NCBI RefSeq assembly: GCF_025602895.1
Contig: NW_026516231.1
Span: forward strand, 487,426 to 551,425
Direction: 5' to 3'
Length of the DNA stretch: 64,000 nucleotides
From: Polychytrium aggregatum
Taxonomy: Eukaryota > Chytridiomycota > Chytridiomycetes > Polychytriales
Part shown: positions 1 through 10,761 of the stretch, one piece after another
How positions within the stretch are numbered: the first letter of the stretch is position 1
Layout: each line of letters opens with the position of its first letter
Program-made: the position numbers and the translations under genes
The notes under the pieces: generated by a model
Told to the model about the DNA's origin: nothing
Databases searched by the model: none
Seen by the model: the letters and a program-made list of their open reading frames with translations, nothing else

Positions 1-1056
1 GCTCCACTACATTGATTGCCAAGTCGACATGCATGCCCGCATATGCTCCGTCGACCTGGACCGCGACTGTCGCAACGGAGCCTGCATCGTCGGCGCCATC
101 TATAACTATACCGAGCGCCTTGATCCTGGAAACGGCTACCCGCTGGACCAGCAGGCCGAGGCCCTGCGTTTCTTGATCCACTTTGTTGGTAAGCGACGGT
201 CGTTGTGTTAAGCTGCGGCAGTGGGAAGTTTGTCCGGACGCAGGGCGCAGATGCAGGGCGCAGATGCAGGATCTAGATTCAGGATGCAAGATCTAGATGC
301 AGAATACAGGGCGCTCGGCTTGCGTCGTTGACAAACTCTGTCTATGCAGGCGACATGGCCCAGCCCTTGCATGCCAGCGGAATCTATCGAGGCGGCAACG
401 ACTGGCACGTCATCTTTGACAACCGAACCTCTCACTTGAATGGCATGAGCATCAAGCGACCGTACAATATGCACTCCATCTGGGACTCGTCCATAATGGA
501 GAAGGACATTCGTGAGCACCACGGCGGACAAGTGTCCAACTATATCAAATCCATTATGTATGACTTGGGTAAGTGCTGGCTGTCTCGGGCTCAAAGCCAT
601 CGCTTTCTGATGTCCTCCAAGGCAGGCGATCAGTCCAGTAGAGGAATGTGAGGTCTTTAGCTCGAGCTGCAAGCTTTACTCACGGATGCATGTTTGTTTG
701 CTTTCTCTGCTTGGTGGAAATCCAAAGAGTACGGCCAGTGGGAAGACGAAAAGTACGACTGGATCGAGTGCAAGTCGCCCTATGTGACCCGCTCGGGTCG
801 CTCGACTCCAGCCTGCGCTGTCGAATGGGCCAAGATCAGCAATGCCCTCAACTGCGAGACCGTCTGGGTCGGTGTTGAGCCGCGGGACAAGGTGGACTTG
901 GGCGGCGAGTACTATCGTCGCAACGCCCCGATCCTCCGCAAAACCATCGCCCAGGGCGGCATCCGCATGGCGGCTCTGCTCAACTCGCTGTTTGCCAATG
1001 AGTCCGACGATGCCGAAACCTGGTTCCAGCCCGGCCGCTTTCTCATCGTCCAGTGA
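1..1056 (+). CDS. S1/P1-type nuclease, 3' part (5' end outside window)
   Basis: Zn-dependent, probably secreted endonuclease of the S1/P1 family, which cleaves single-stranded DNA and RNA. Three exons join in phase: 2-188, 350-568 and 674-1056, giving 262 visible residues. The third exon start is the least certain junction. Seen motifs are LHYID near the visible start, the segment HFVGDMAQPLHAS (family zinc ligands His, Asp and His; it spans the first intron), GGNDW, and NMHSIWDSSI holding the HxxxD zinc pair. Cys residues match the disulfide-bonded family pattern (for example RDCRNGAC). The signal peptide and the N-terminal Trp ligand lie upstream of the window. The donors are GTAAGC and GTAAGT. 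The reading is clear from family motifs; only the missing N-terminus prevents a full-length comparison. Confidence 0.9.
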
Positions 1057-1412
1057 AACGCACATACCCGCTTAGATCTGCGGCAGATTGCTAGTTCCCT
1101 GTTGTCGTCGTTTGTGCCCAGGCATCAGCCACGTCGCCCTGCACATCCGCACCGTCTAGCCCTGCACTCATTGGAATACGTTTCATAAAACTCGCTGTAT
1201 TGCGTTTGAGCAGATTTCTCTCATGCCAACGCTCTATCAAAAGATCAGGTCACAATGTTCCAGCCGAGCAGGGTCTGAGCGATAAGAGAGGGGAGGTCGG
1301 CCAAACCACCGATCAGAGTGCAGTGCACAGCTGACAGCCAGCTTGCTCGGATGTGCTTGATTCTCTGGTGCTCGAATATGCTTGGTGCTTCGTATGTTCG
1401 TGCCCCGGTATT
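1057..1412. other. Spacer between convergent genes
   Basis: This is 356 bases between the stop of the nuclease gene on the plus strand and the stop of the armadillo-type gene on the minus strand. I see no coding frame with family features and no repeat array, so it presumably holds the two 3' untranslated regions. Confidence 0.5.
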
Positions 1413-4400
1413 CTAGTGCTCTATAAAGTGCGTGCTACACTCGTGCATCGCCCGGGCAGCAAACTTGGTGTCGGACTGGGCGCATTTGAGCGAGCAGATG
1501 TAGTGAACGACGGATGATTTTGGAAGCGCCAGCTGATACAGTCGAATCGAAGTGCTACAGCAGACACCCTTGCAGTTGCGACAGAGATTGACATTGCGCA
1601 CGAGCCACTCTTTCAAGTGATCGTGCAGCGGCATGAGCGGCAGTATCAAAGTCAAGGCTGCATGGTCGCCGTCGAGGGGGCTGTTGATTTCAGAGATGCA
1701 AGCCATTTCCATGTCCAGGGAGGAGTTGGATCGCTTCCGTTGGTTGGATACGCCTTCGCTGGCCGTGTCCATTGGCGCAAGCTGATCAGCGTCCATGGAT
1801 ACCCTTGCGGCTTCGCTGCTGTCGCTTTGTCGAAGGTGTGCGCTCGGCTGTGTGCGGGAGCCACGGAATGAAAACAGGTTCGTTAAAGAGCTTGGGAGCA
1901 AGCTGCGGCTGCGCTGACTCGCCCTGTCTCTTGTCAGAGGCTCGATGTCATCCATTTTGGCACTAGAGGAGCCTGGATAAACTAAAGTTGGCGCATATTT
2001 CAGGTACACCTTGTGGTCAAAAATGCACTTGCGTGCTAGTTCAGCAAGCGACGGGAGGCTGGAGAGCGTGGGTAATCATGTGGTGCAAGTGGAAGTATGT
2101 CAGCGGTTGGTGATGGAAGGGCGGATTGGCGATCGAAGCGTTGGCATTCAGAACAGTTCAAGAGCAGTTCAGCGAGGGATCGACCCAACAAGACCAGCAC
2201 TGTCAAGCGAGGGTGGTGACTGAGCTCCAGCTTGCTCCATTGTCGAACTAGACTCACCCTCGAGGCTTCAGGTAAATTGATTTTTCATCTGTTTGGAGAA
2301 TCGCGCCATGAAATCAGCCCGGGCTGGACGTGGTCGTGTGCGATTGCATCTCGGACTCACCATTCTTTGTGAACTTGGCGAAGATCTGGTGAGTGTTGTC
2401 CGGCATGATTAGCGGTTGTCGGTTCGTACCGGCGATCAAATGGCCAAGCGCAGCGCGGACAAGTGGCAGTCACAGGCAGATTTCCGCCAGCTTACGTAGA
2501 AGAGTATGGCCCAGAGATCGTGGTGCTCTGACACCTTCTTCGAGGCTTCAAAAATATGGTGGATGCCGCCGCTCTCGATAACGAGGCCCCTGCATTTCTC
2601 TGCACAAGCATGGCCAAGAGGGAGGGAAAACAGCAATAGATTGGTCAGCCGCGCTCAACGGGACTCTGGAGATGACCGCAAGGCGCAGCGCGGGATCACC
2701 ATACCGTTATCACTCAAGTTCATGAGGGCGACAGATCCAAAGAGTTGCAGGAGAATGTGCTTCGAATATGCTTTGGAGTGTCCACGGGCGTACAGGACCG
2801 GCTCCGGACCAGAGTTGTCGTCATCGTCGTTGTACCCCTCAGCGTCCTCCAGATCGCCTTGACAACCACAGCGCAGTGCGTGGAGGGACGTGCAGGGGTT
2901 TGGGTCAGGCAAGGCGATGCAGTCGCTCTGGGTTGCTGAGCACGACTCTGTGTTTCAATCTGTCGCCTTGATTACCTCCGTCACAGCCAACCAGTTGCAT
3001 ACTCACCCGAGTCGATGCCACTGTCTCGTCTTCCATTCAGAATACTGCTTGACTTGCTCCGCGGGTATTTGCGAGTCATGGCACCTATGATCTCCTGGAC
3101 GCCGCCCATTTCATAAATCACCTGTCGATGGTCGTCTGGAACGCAGGCGAGCGTGTCATAAAGTGGCCGATAATCGTGCCATCGTTTCATGTGTCCCAGC
3201 TGGCGCACCCATCTGTCTCTTACCATCGTACATGACTATCGAGCCCAGGGCGAACAAGGCTGTGGTTTGAAGCGACTCTTGTTGCGGAAATCGTCTCATC
3301 GCCCGCAGGATGAGCTCGATGCCGTTGTATCGCTTCAGGAGCTGCGAGCTGGTGACTTTGTGAGTCACCCATCGTGAGTTGGCGTTTGGAGTGCGCCCGG
3401 TGGTAGCCGGTTCGACGAGTGTAAGTCATTGGTGATGAGCCAAGGCACCCGCTGAATGAAGGCAGCCATGCAACTACGCTCATGGGAGTCATGTTCCCAC
3501 AGTCGCGCTCATACAATCAAGCCCACGCAACCACGCCCAGGCATTCCTCAATGTATATGCATCATACCATGCAGGAAAGACAGATGTGCCAGTGCAAAGC
3601 AGGCAGTGATCTGGAATATGTGGTTGTTTTCGAAAGCGCGCATGGAGTTGAAGATCATGGACACAACCGCGTCTCGGCTGGAAGTGAACACGATCCCGGC
3701 GAATGCCAGCGATCCCAGAGCATTGCAGGCCGCTGAGAGAGGATTCGTGGCGACGTGATCAATACAACGATGTCATATTGTGGAATGTTAGTCAGCTGCA
3801 CGACAAAATGCAATCGGATGGCAAGGTACAATCGAGTAGGAAAGTTCAATCGACTGGTCGCTTTCACCTCCAATCAGATCGACATCATTTGGGTGGTTCT
3901 GGACGCTCTTGAGGACCATTTGGATAAAGTCGTTGCTTGAAAGGGAGTCTCGGCTGTACTTGCCCAAGCTCGAGAGCGCGTGAAACGCCTGGATCTGCAA
4001 ATCCACCTGGCTCACGGTTCAGCACAAACCAGCCAAGCCGGAGCATGTGTGTTGGTTTCGGATCTGGTGCTGGCGCTCATGTGGTTGCCGTCTCTCGTCA
4101 CCAAGCGCAGAGCAAGTGAGCGTGCGTCGACCCTGTGTTCGCACCTTGTCTTCGTGGAGCCTCATACAATCCAGAATCAGAGCGCATCCACTATTTTTGA
4201 CGATGTAGGCTGCATTGTTTTCTGGATATCCGCATGGCGCCGAGGGTTAGCCATTCGCACAAAACCAGGCCCGATGGGCGGGCGATGCACGCTTCGCATC
4301 AGCACAAGCCCAAAGACATTTGGTGTGAGAGCGGGCCGTTGCATTCGCCAGCAGTTGCTGTCGATGATGCACATAGGAATGAGGAGGAATGGTACCGTGG

Positions 4401-5831
4401 CAAGCCAGGTTCGCCAGGGTGGCGCACACTTCTGTCTGAACGCTGGGCGAGTTCATAAACTTTGTCATATTCTCCAGGATCATTTTGATGCATCCGTCCT
4501 CGAGCATCTGCGAACGGTTGGTTTCTGGATTTGCCGAGCGAAGTGTGTGAGCGCACGAATCGAGCGCACGAATCGAGTGCACCACCTGCACGATTCAGCC
4601 CCGCCCAACGTACCGACGGATGCCAGATTGGCAAGCGAGGCCGAGCAGTCGACCTGCAGCTCGATGCACAGTGGATACGATTTCATGATCTCCAGGATCA
4701 TCTTGATGCCCATGCTGTCGCCGATCCGCTTGGCAACTTGGTCTGGCAGTCCAAACCCCGTGCGAAAGATCGTGCCGTTCATGTTCGATGATAGGTCGAC
4801 GCAGACAATACACGAAGAGCATATTAGAGATCAGTGGACAAATCTGGTGTCAGAGCAGCGTTGCTGGCCAAGAGTATGGTGTTGCTGGCCAAGAGCATGG
4901 GGCTGTTGGCCAAGAGTATGGTGTTGCTGGCCAAGAGTAAGAGCATGGGGCTGCTGGCCAAGAGTATAGAGTTGCACCTCGAATGGAAGTGTTTGAGCCT
5001 GTGTGACGAATCGCCTTGCCAATGGCCCCATACCTCGTCTGGAGAAGATGCGGATGAGCTTCATGATGAGGATCAGACTCTCTGTTAACTCGCCGAGCTT
5101 GTTCTCCGGCATGTTTAACGCATGCGCCGAGTGGATCCTGAGGGCTTCCCATCCATAGTCCATGGCAGTCTTGACGAACGCACAGCATTGACTGAAGTGG
5201 ATCCGAAAGTATCGCTCGCTTTTGATGTCTGCGTTCCGAAATTGGCGGGGAATGGAAAAGAGAATGGCACAGGCATGGTGAGTGTATTTGTGACGCCGAA
5301 CGAGCCATGGCCGACGTCCTGGCGAGCAGCCCTTGATTGTTCCCGCTCCAGCCGAGCGAATGCCGCCGATGCGACGCGAAACCCGACAGCGGCGAAACCC
5401 GGCTGGGCCGGTTCGTCGCGCATATGCGGTCGGCATTGTGGGTGCAGATGGCGAATTGCAGGCGCATGGGCGGGGAGGAGAGCATATTGGAGCGTGGGAA
5501 GCATCGGCGAGCAGCGTATGCAGGGTGGATATATCGAGCAGCCACACGCCAGGCAGCGTCGGTTACATTGGCGAACATTCAGGTAGCTGTCGAGGAAGGC
5601 TTGGAGCGCCGAGCGGGCTTCGTCCACAGACATGTCTTGGTAGCCGTCAGGGATATGGAACATGGCGATGGCAGACGGCGGGATATGTGAGCTGAAGGCA
5701 GACTTTGAAAAGAGAGTGCCCATGCTCTGGGCCAGCACGACGAGGGAGCGAGAAAACGTGGCAGAGCTTTCGTCGACGAGAGCCGGACCCGATGCGGGCG
5801 ACACGGCAGACGGCAGTGCTGTGGAATTCAT
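1413..5831 (-). CDS. Armadillo-type repeat protein with Cys-rich C-terminal module
   Basis: Helical-repeat scaffold protein of unknown partner, read from about 13 short exons. Start is the ATG at 5831. Approximate exons are 5831-5577, 5228-5034, 4755-4611, 4523-4392, 4222-4153, 4010-3886, 3735-3572, 3370-3226, 3140-3012, 2932-2706, 2606-2502, 2445-2361 and about 2065-1413. Successive exons each carry one armadillo-like unit, for example IKMILEIMKSYP, then ASLANLAS, then IKMILENMTKFM, then ATLANLA, HALSSLGKY and GSVALMNLS. The last exon changes character: a short LRR-like stretch (LPSLAELARKCI), a Ser-rich linker, then a Cys cluster (CRNCKGVCC, then YICSLKC) resembling a small zinc-binding module. 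The intron near 4.9 kb holds a tandem repeat. Exon 1/2 and the last two junctions are not phase-proven. Function is not inferable beyond protein-protein interaction. Confidence 0.65.
4860..4972. repeat. Intronic minisatellite, unit about 18-21 bp
   Basis: About five or six imperfect copies of the unit TTGCTGGCCAAGAGTATGG, with variants ending GTG or GGGC, lie in an intron of the armadillo-type gene between the exon ending at 5034 and the exon starting near 4755. One unit carries an extra AGTAAG. Confidence 0.8.
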
Positions 5832-6007
5832 CGCAGCGATGCAGGCAGGGATGTGGAGATGGCAGGAGCGATGTGACGACGTGTGGGGCGACGAGAACGG
5901 GTGGAGTTCAGGGAGTTGCGCGCGGTCGAAGGGCCGGGCGACGCTGGACGGGATATGGGCGACGCTGCGATGAAGACGCTGGTAACGGTGAAGCTAACGA
6001 CCGGATT

Positions 6008-6103
6008 AATGGCCAGGGCAACAATCAAAGTAAAAATCAAGGTAAGAATCAAGGTAAAAATCAAGGTAATGATCAAGGTAACAATCAAGGCAATGACCAA
6101 GAC
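6008..6103. repeat. 12-bp tandem repeat (CAAGGTAAAAAT type)
   Basis: Seven to eight copies of a 12-bp unit, CAAGGTAAAAAT with variants CAAGGTAATGAT and CAAGGTAACAAT, run head to tail. They lie about 430 bases upstream of the FCP1-like start codon. Confidence 0.85.
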
Positions 6104-6194
6104 AGCGCCGGGCGATGGCCAGGGCAGATGCGGGCAAGAGAGGACTTCCCACGGGCGGCGGTGAGCGCTGGCGGGCCGCTGCCGATCCTGCATC

Positions 6195-6310
6195 GGATCA
6201 TCCAGTCGGATCGTCCATCCAGGTAATCACCCAGTCGATCACCCATCTGATCGTCTATCCAGGTAATCACCCAGGTAATCATTCGGTTGATCACCCAGTC
6301 GATCATCCTG
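6195..6310. repeat. Degenerate tandem repeat upstream of FCP1-like gene
   Basis: Repeated blocks of the form ATCACCCAGTCG and ATCCAGGTAATCACC alternate imperfectly with GATCGTC steps. The unit is about 12-16 bp and the copies are divergent. Confidence 0.55.
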
Positions 6311-6532
6311 TCGACTGCTCGCGGCCGAGCCATCGCGATCGCATCTCTTCTGTCCTGCTCGCCGCCGACGGTCCCCAGATCCGCTTCGCCCTGATCAACT
6401 CGTCTGCCAGCACATCCGCCCATTCTCGCCGTTCTGCAGGATCCACTGCCGCACCGGCCCTCGCTCCCAGCGCCTCGGTCGCACTTTCCCTCCCCCGCAT
6501 CCGCATCCGCCTCGCACTCCATCCATCCGTCC

Positions 6533-7955
6533 ATGGCCGATTGTTTCGAGCTCTATCAGGACTCGCCCGAGTATAAGCTCGAGCTGGCCCTGCTGAACTC
6601 GCACGCCCATGCCCACCACTCCATTCTGTCCCACAAATATATTTACAATCCCCTGCAATATCCAGTGTTGCCGCCCGACCTGCTTCAGCTGCACAACTCT
6701 GGCGATGGCGCTGTCATCGGCGGCAGCCCAGAATACCCTGTCATCAATGTCGACAGCGACGATGAAGCACACAGCGACGATCGCCACCATGCCGCCGCAC
6801 CTGCAATCCCTCGGACACGGCAGGCCCTCGCCCGGATCTCAGCAATCGGCGAGCCAACGGCAAAGCGCTTCAAATCGACAGCGTCCGCTCCTCCGTCGAT
6901 CGCAGACACGCACATCAGCATCTCTGACAACGACGATAACGATGCTGAAGCGGATCGCGGCGAGACCAGCCACAACGACACACCGAGTCGATTGCCTCGG
7001 CCGATCCAGTACCAGCGCAAGCTGCTGCTCATCCTGGATCTCAACGGCGTGCTGATAGACCGTCTGGTAACATCCCAGGACAAGTCCGCCGCCCAGGCAA
7101 ATCCCTTCAACCAGCAACTGCCCAGCTTTTCCTGCAACCAGTGCTATATCCACATCAGGCCATTCCTCCGAACCTTTCTCGACTTTATATTTGAGCACTT
7201 TTACGTCGCCACCTGGACCTCGGCAAAGCAGCAGAACGCAAAGAATATCATCTGGATCCTGTTCCAGGAACGCTGCCATCGACTGGTCTTCAAGTATTAC
7301 CAAACAGAATGCACCGACTCTGGCCGGGTGAGCGGCCGGGGCAAGCCCGAGTTCATCAAGGAACTTTCCAACATCTGGCGAAACCCCCTATACTCGCAGT
7401 GGAACCAGGTGGGGGCTCTGCAGCATCGACTCACTTGACTGGATGGCGGCGCTCGAGGTTGTCAGGATGTCGCTGGGTCCTCTGGATAGTGTCTCGGCTT
7501 CCGTTGGAGTGTCTTGGCTCTTCCGTCGGATTGTCTCGACTCCTCCATCGCTTTGCCACCATGGCGCTGACTCGTTCCACTTGCATGTATGACTGCCTCG
7601 TCGACGCATTTGCCAGAGCAACACTTTGATTATCGACGACAGCAGCCACAAGTCTCAGCTCAACGCCGCCAATTCCCTGCTTGTGCCCACCTTCACCGTG
7701 AGGAGCGGAAGCATCGACTGCTGGAAAGACACTGGGCTTCTCTCGATCATGCAGTACCTGCAGGCGCAACTCCAAGACATCCACTGCGACGATGTGCAGC
7801 AATGGCCACCCTTTGTGGATGACACGACGGGCCGTATCCTGCCTCCGTTTCAAGTCACGCACATCCGTGAGGATCTCGAGAAGGATCGCAACTGGGGTGT
7901 GCTTTCTCTGAGCCAGCGAGATGCCCTCCTCAATCGACTGCAGTTCCAGCCGTAG
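6533..7955 (+). CDS. FCP1/NIF-type HAD-fold protein, probably catalytically altered
   Basis: Two exons, 6533-7408 and 7617-7955, join in phase to give 404 residues. The N-terminal 160 residues are acidic and low in complexity (ISDNDDNDAE). The conserved part begins at LLLILDLNGVLIDR (about residue 170), followed by HIRPFLRTFLDFIF, VATWTSAKQQN and, across the intron, SNTLIIDDSSHK. This order is that of the FCP1-homology domain found in NLI-interacting-factor phosphatases that act on the RNA polymerase II tail. The active-site motif reads DLNGV instead of the DxDxT/V of active enzymes, so the second catalytic Asp is Asn. The later IDD motif is kept. Fungal and plant relatives with LDLNG motifs are known, and activity is doubtful. 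The intron is 208 bases with donor GTGGGG. Confidence 0.85.
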
Positions 7956-8355
7956 CTACTACTACTGGGTCTGTCCGACAAACACGGCTCTGTTGGAAAC
8001 CAACGGGAAAGGTGGCTGGGCCGTGAGCATCCGACCAGAGCCACTGCGTTGACGAGCGCGATCCAGAGTGGTGCCCGAGTACCTTCAGAGGGCAGAGGCA
8101 TGTGCGATGTTCAATCAGCAAAGCTGTATGTATTTGTCTGCCAGGAAGTTGATCTCACTGGTCTGATTCAAGATATGAGGATGCAGAGCCACTCTGCAGA
8201 AAACTCTTTGAAACGAAACTGCCAACATGCACAAGGTTCAGCGAGCAGGAAGACGAGGGTGTTTATGTGACAGGCTATCATAACATCCAACATCATCGCC
8301 CACAGACCATCTTGCGATTGCCACCCAGTTTCGCTGCCGTCATTCTACTCTGGTT
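7956..8355. other. Spacer between convergent genes
   Basis: This is 400 bases between the stops of the FCP1-like (+) and Sel1-repeat (-) genes. I see no further gene and no repeat array. Confidence 0.5.
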
Positions 8356-10587
8356 TTATTTGGGAGAGACTGTGTGTTGTTGCGGCGACGGGTACCATTG
8401 CATTTCGTCCTTCTTCTGACTCAGCGCGCTCGAAGCATCAGCGATGCCCTGGTCTGCAGCTCGTTGGAGCCACACTTGCGCCAGCGGCTCATCTTGGGCG
8501 GTGCCTCGCCCCTGCAAGAGCGCCAGACCAATCCGGAATTGTGCCTGGGCATGGCCGTTGGTGGCAGCCCACAACCACCATGACACTGCCTGGGCCTCGT
8601 CGACCGAGGTACCATGCCCGCAGTGGAATGCCAGTCCTGCCTCATACTGCGCCTCGACGCCTCCTTCCGTTGCGGCCTGGAGGAACAGCGGGAAGGCCCG
8701 GTCGTAGTTGAGCAGGACCCCGGTGCCGTTCTTGAAGCATTGCGCCAGCCGGGTCTTGGCCTCGACGTGGCCGGGGGCCGTCACCACAGCGAGGTGATAA
8801 AACTGCGTCGCCAGCACTGGGTCGAGCGGGGCGTGCTGACCGGCCTCAAAGCGCTTTCCGAGCGAGACCATTGTGTCGACATTGCTGTTCGCCCGAAGGG
8901 AGGCGCACATGCGCTCGATGTCGCTCTCGGGCGAGGCGCTTGCGGACGCAACGTCAAGCTGCTTCTGCTGCCTGTTTTCCCCCAGGACCAGCCCCTGCTG
9001 CCTGTTCTTCTCCAGGGCCAGCACTTCATTTATGATCGTCTCCTTTATCAGCCCCCGTTTCCTCTTGGCCTTTTGCTTGATTTTCTTGGAGTGCTCCTTT
9101 TGCATCTTGCGCGTCATGGCCTTGCTCAGGGGCCTTGCAGGTGCTGCACTGGTTGTTTTGTTGGCTGTTTCGCCAGCTGCCTTGTTGGCTGTGCCGCTGG
9201 CTGCCAATTGCGCTGCCTTCTTCGCTGCTCTTTTCGCTGCCCTCTTCGCCGCTCTCTTCGCCGACTTTGTTTTTGGTTTTTTTGTTGCTGTTGTCGCTTG
9301 ATTGCCGTTGTTGGGTACTGTTGGGTCTGAATCGCCGCTTGGCATCGATCCATTGGCGCTGACCGCGCCGGACATGTTGTTCTGAACAGGAGGCTGCGAA
9401 GGGTTCGAGTTGCCATTGTTGTCACCGGCCGCACCAGCCGACGGAGTGTTGTCTGTGCGCTCGTCGCTATCATTTGAGGCGCCTTTCGGCTTTTTGGATT
9501 TGTTGTCATCGCTCGGGACTTGAGTGATACGCGGCGCAAGGATCTCGAGGCGCCTGTGGGCCGTAGGATCCTTCTTGGCCGCCGCCTTTTTGTACCACTC
9601 GATGGCAGTTGGGATGGATTGCTCGAACCCTGGGGGACCAGTCTCGAAAAGCAGACCCATGCGAAGCTGGAATTTGGCCGAGCCCACGACTGCTGTGGAC
9701 AGGTATCCGCGCAGATCATCGATGATCATTCGCCGGAACTTGGTGTCGCTCGCGCCCATAATGCGGTTTTCAACGAGCTTTGAATTGTGGAAATGGGGAT
9801 CCGTGAGCCAGCGCAGGACCTGTGGAAATTCGTGCCGTATTTGCTTTGTGTTGTTGTTGCAGATCGCCATGGCCTTGATGCGGCATCCTCGATGCCCGTG
9901 GCTCAGCCCTCGCAGGTACCATAGAAAGGCAGAGGATAGGCTGACGGGCAAGCCATATTGACCGGTTTCGTAGGCCTCGCCGATCCTCTGGTACATGACA
10001 ATCAAGTCTCGGGGTATGTCCTTGTCGGCGTATCGGAGCCGCGAAATCGATTGATGGATGAGCTGCTCGTCCAGAATCGCAGTCCCGGTCGCGAGCGAGC
10101 TTGCGGTCTTCTTTTGGGAGAAGCGAGTTGCTACGGCAGCGGCATTGCTGCTGTCGTTACACTGCACCGAGGCATCGATGGCCGTCGCTGTCCTTTGAAG
10201 CACGCTGGCGAGAGAGATGGCGGTGTCGGTGCCTCTCTGGCAGACAAGCGCCAATTGCATCCGGGCGGGAGCATGTCCCTGATCGCTGGCCATGGAGAGC
10301 CACTTGATGGCCAGATCTCGGCTTTGCTCGACAGGGTTGTGGTTGTGGGAATAGAAGAGCCCGAGGATGAACTGGGCGGAAACGCTGGTGTTGTCACGGT
10401 CGGCGAGATCGACGAGCCATTGGATGCCTGTGGGTGGGGTCTGATCGGACGTGAACATTTGCGAGAGCGTGTGGCGGTCGGTGTGGAAGGTGGGATCGAT
10501 CTCAGCGGCCGGATCCGAGACTTGATCGTCGCTCATCGAGGCCAGATCAATGACGATAGTGTTGTTGTCGTCGTCGTCATGGCAGAT

Positions 10588-10631
<44 letters not shown>

Positions 10632-10761
10632 GGTTGATGACTTCGACGGGCTTGAGTGGCAGAGGAGATGCATACAGCGCCGGTCCAGGAGTGAGGCCCA
10701 CCGTCGACAGCCAGACGTCGAAGCGATGGAGAGCGAGGGGCTCGTCCGTCTGGGGCGGCAT
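8356..10761 (-). CDS. Sel1-like repeat protein with poly-Asp and Lys/Ala-rich segments
   Basis: Single open frame; the ATG at 10761 (MPPQTDEPLALHRF) gives 801 residues. The frame stays open farther upstream to 11643, but that part is Arg/Ser-rich translation of low-complexity DNA and is not used. Residues about 45-60 are a run of 14 Asp encoded by a GTC array, followed by more acidic stretches. Sel1-like repeats lie in the N-terminal half (AQFILGLFYSHNHNPVEQS, then AIKWLSMASDQGHAPA) and at the C-terminus (AGLAFHCGHGTSVDEAQAV, then GLALLQGRGTAQDEP). Between them lies a Ser/Asn-rich then very basic segment with KRAAKRAAKR units. Sel1 repeats are TPR-like alpha-alpha scaffolds, often in ER quality control or signalling. 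No membrane segment is evident from the chosen start, so the role is open. Confidence 0.8.
10588..10629. repeat. (GTC)14 trinucleotide run, coding for poly-Asp
   Basis: Fourteen uninterrupted GTC units lie on the plus strand (GAC on the coding minus strand) and encode the Asp14 run of the Sel1-repeat protein. Shorter GTC runs flank it. Length polymorphism is likely. Confidence 0.95.

Larger units (their letters stand above)
5832..6532. other. Divergent promoter region with two repeat tracts
   Basis: This 0.7-kb spacer lies between the divergent armadillo-type (-) and FCP1-like (+) genes. It contains a 12-bp tandem array at 6008-6103 and a looser array of GATCACCCAGTCG-like units at about 6195-6310. 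I see no gene; open frames here are made by the repeats. Confidence 0.6.
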
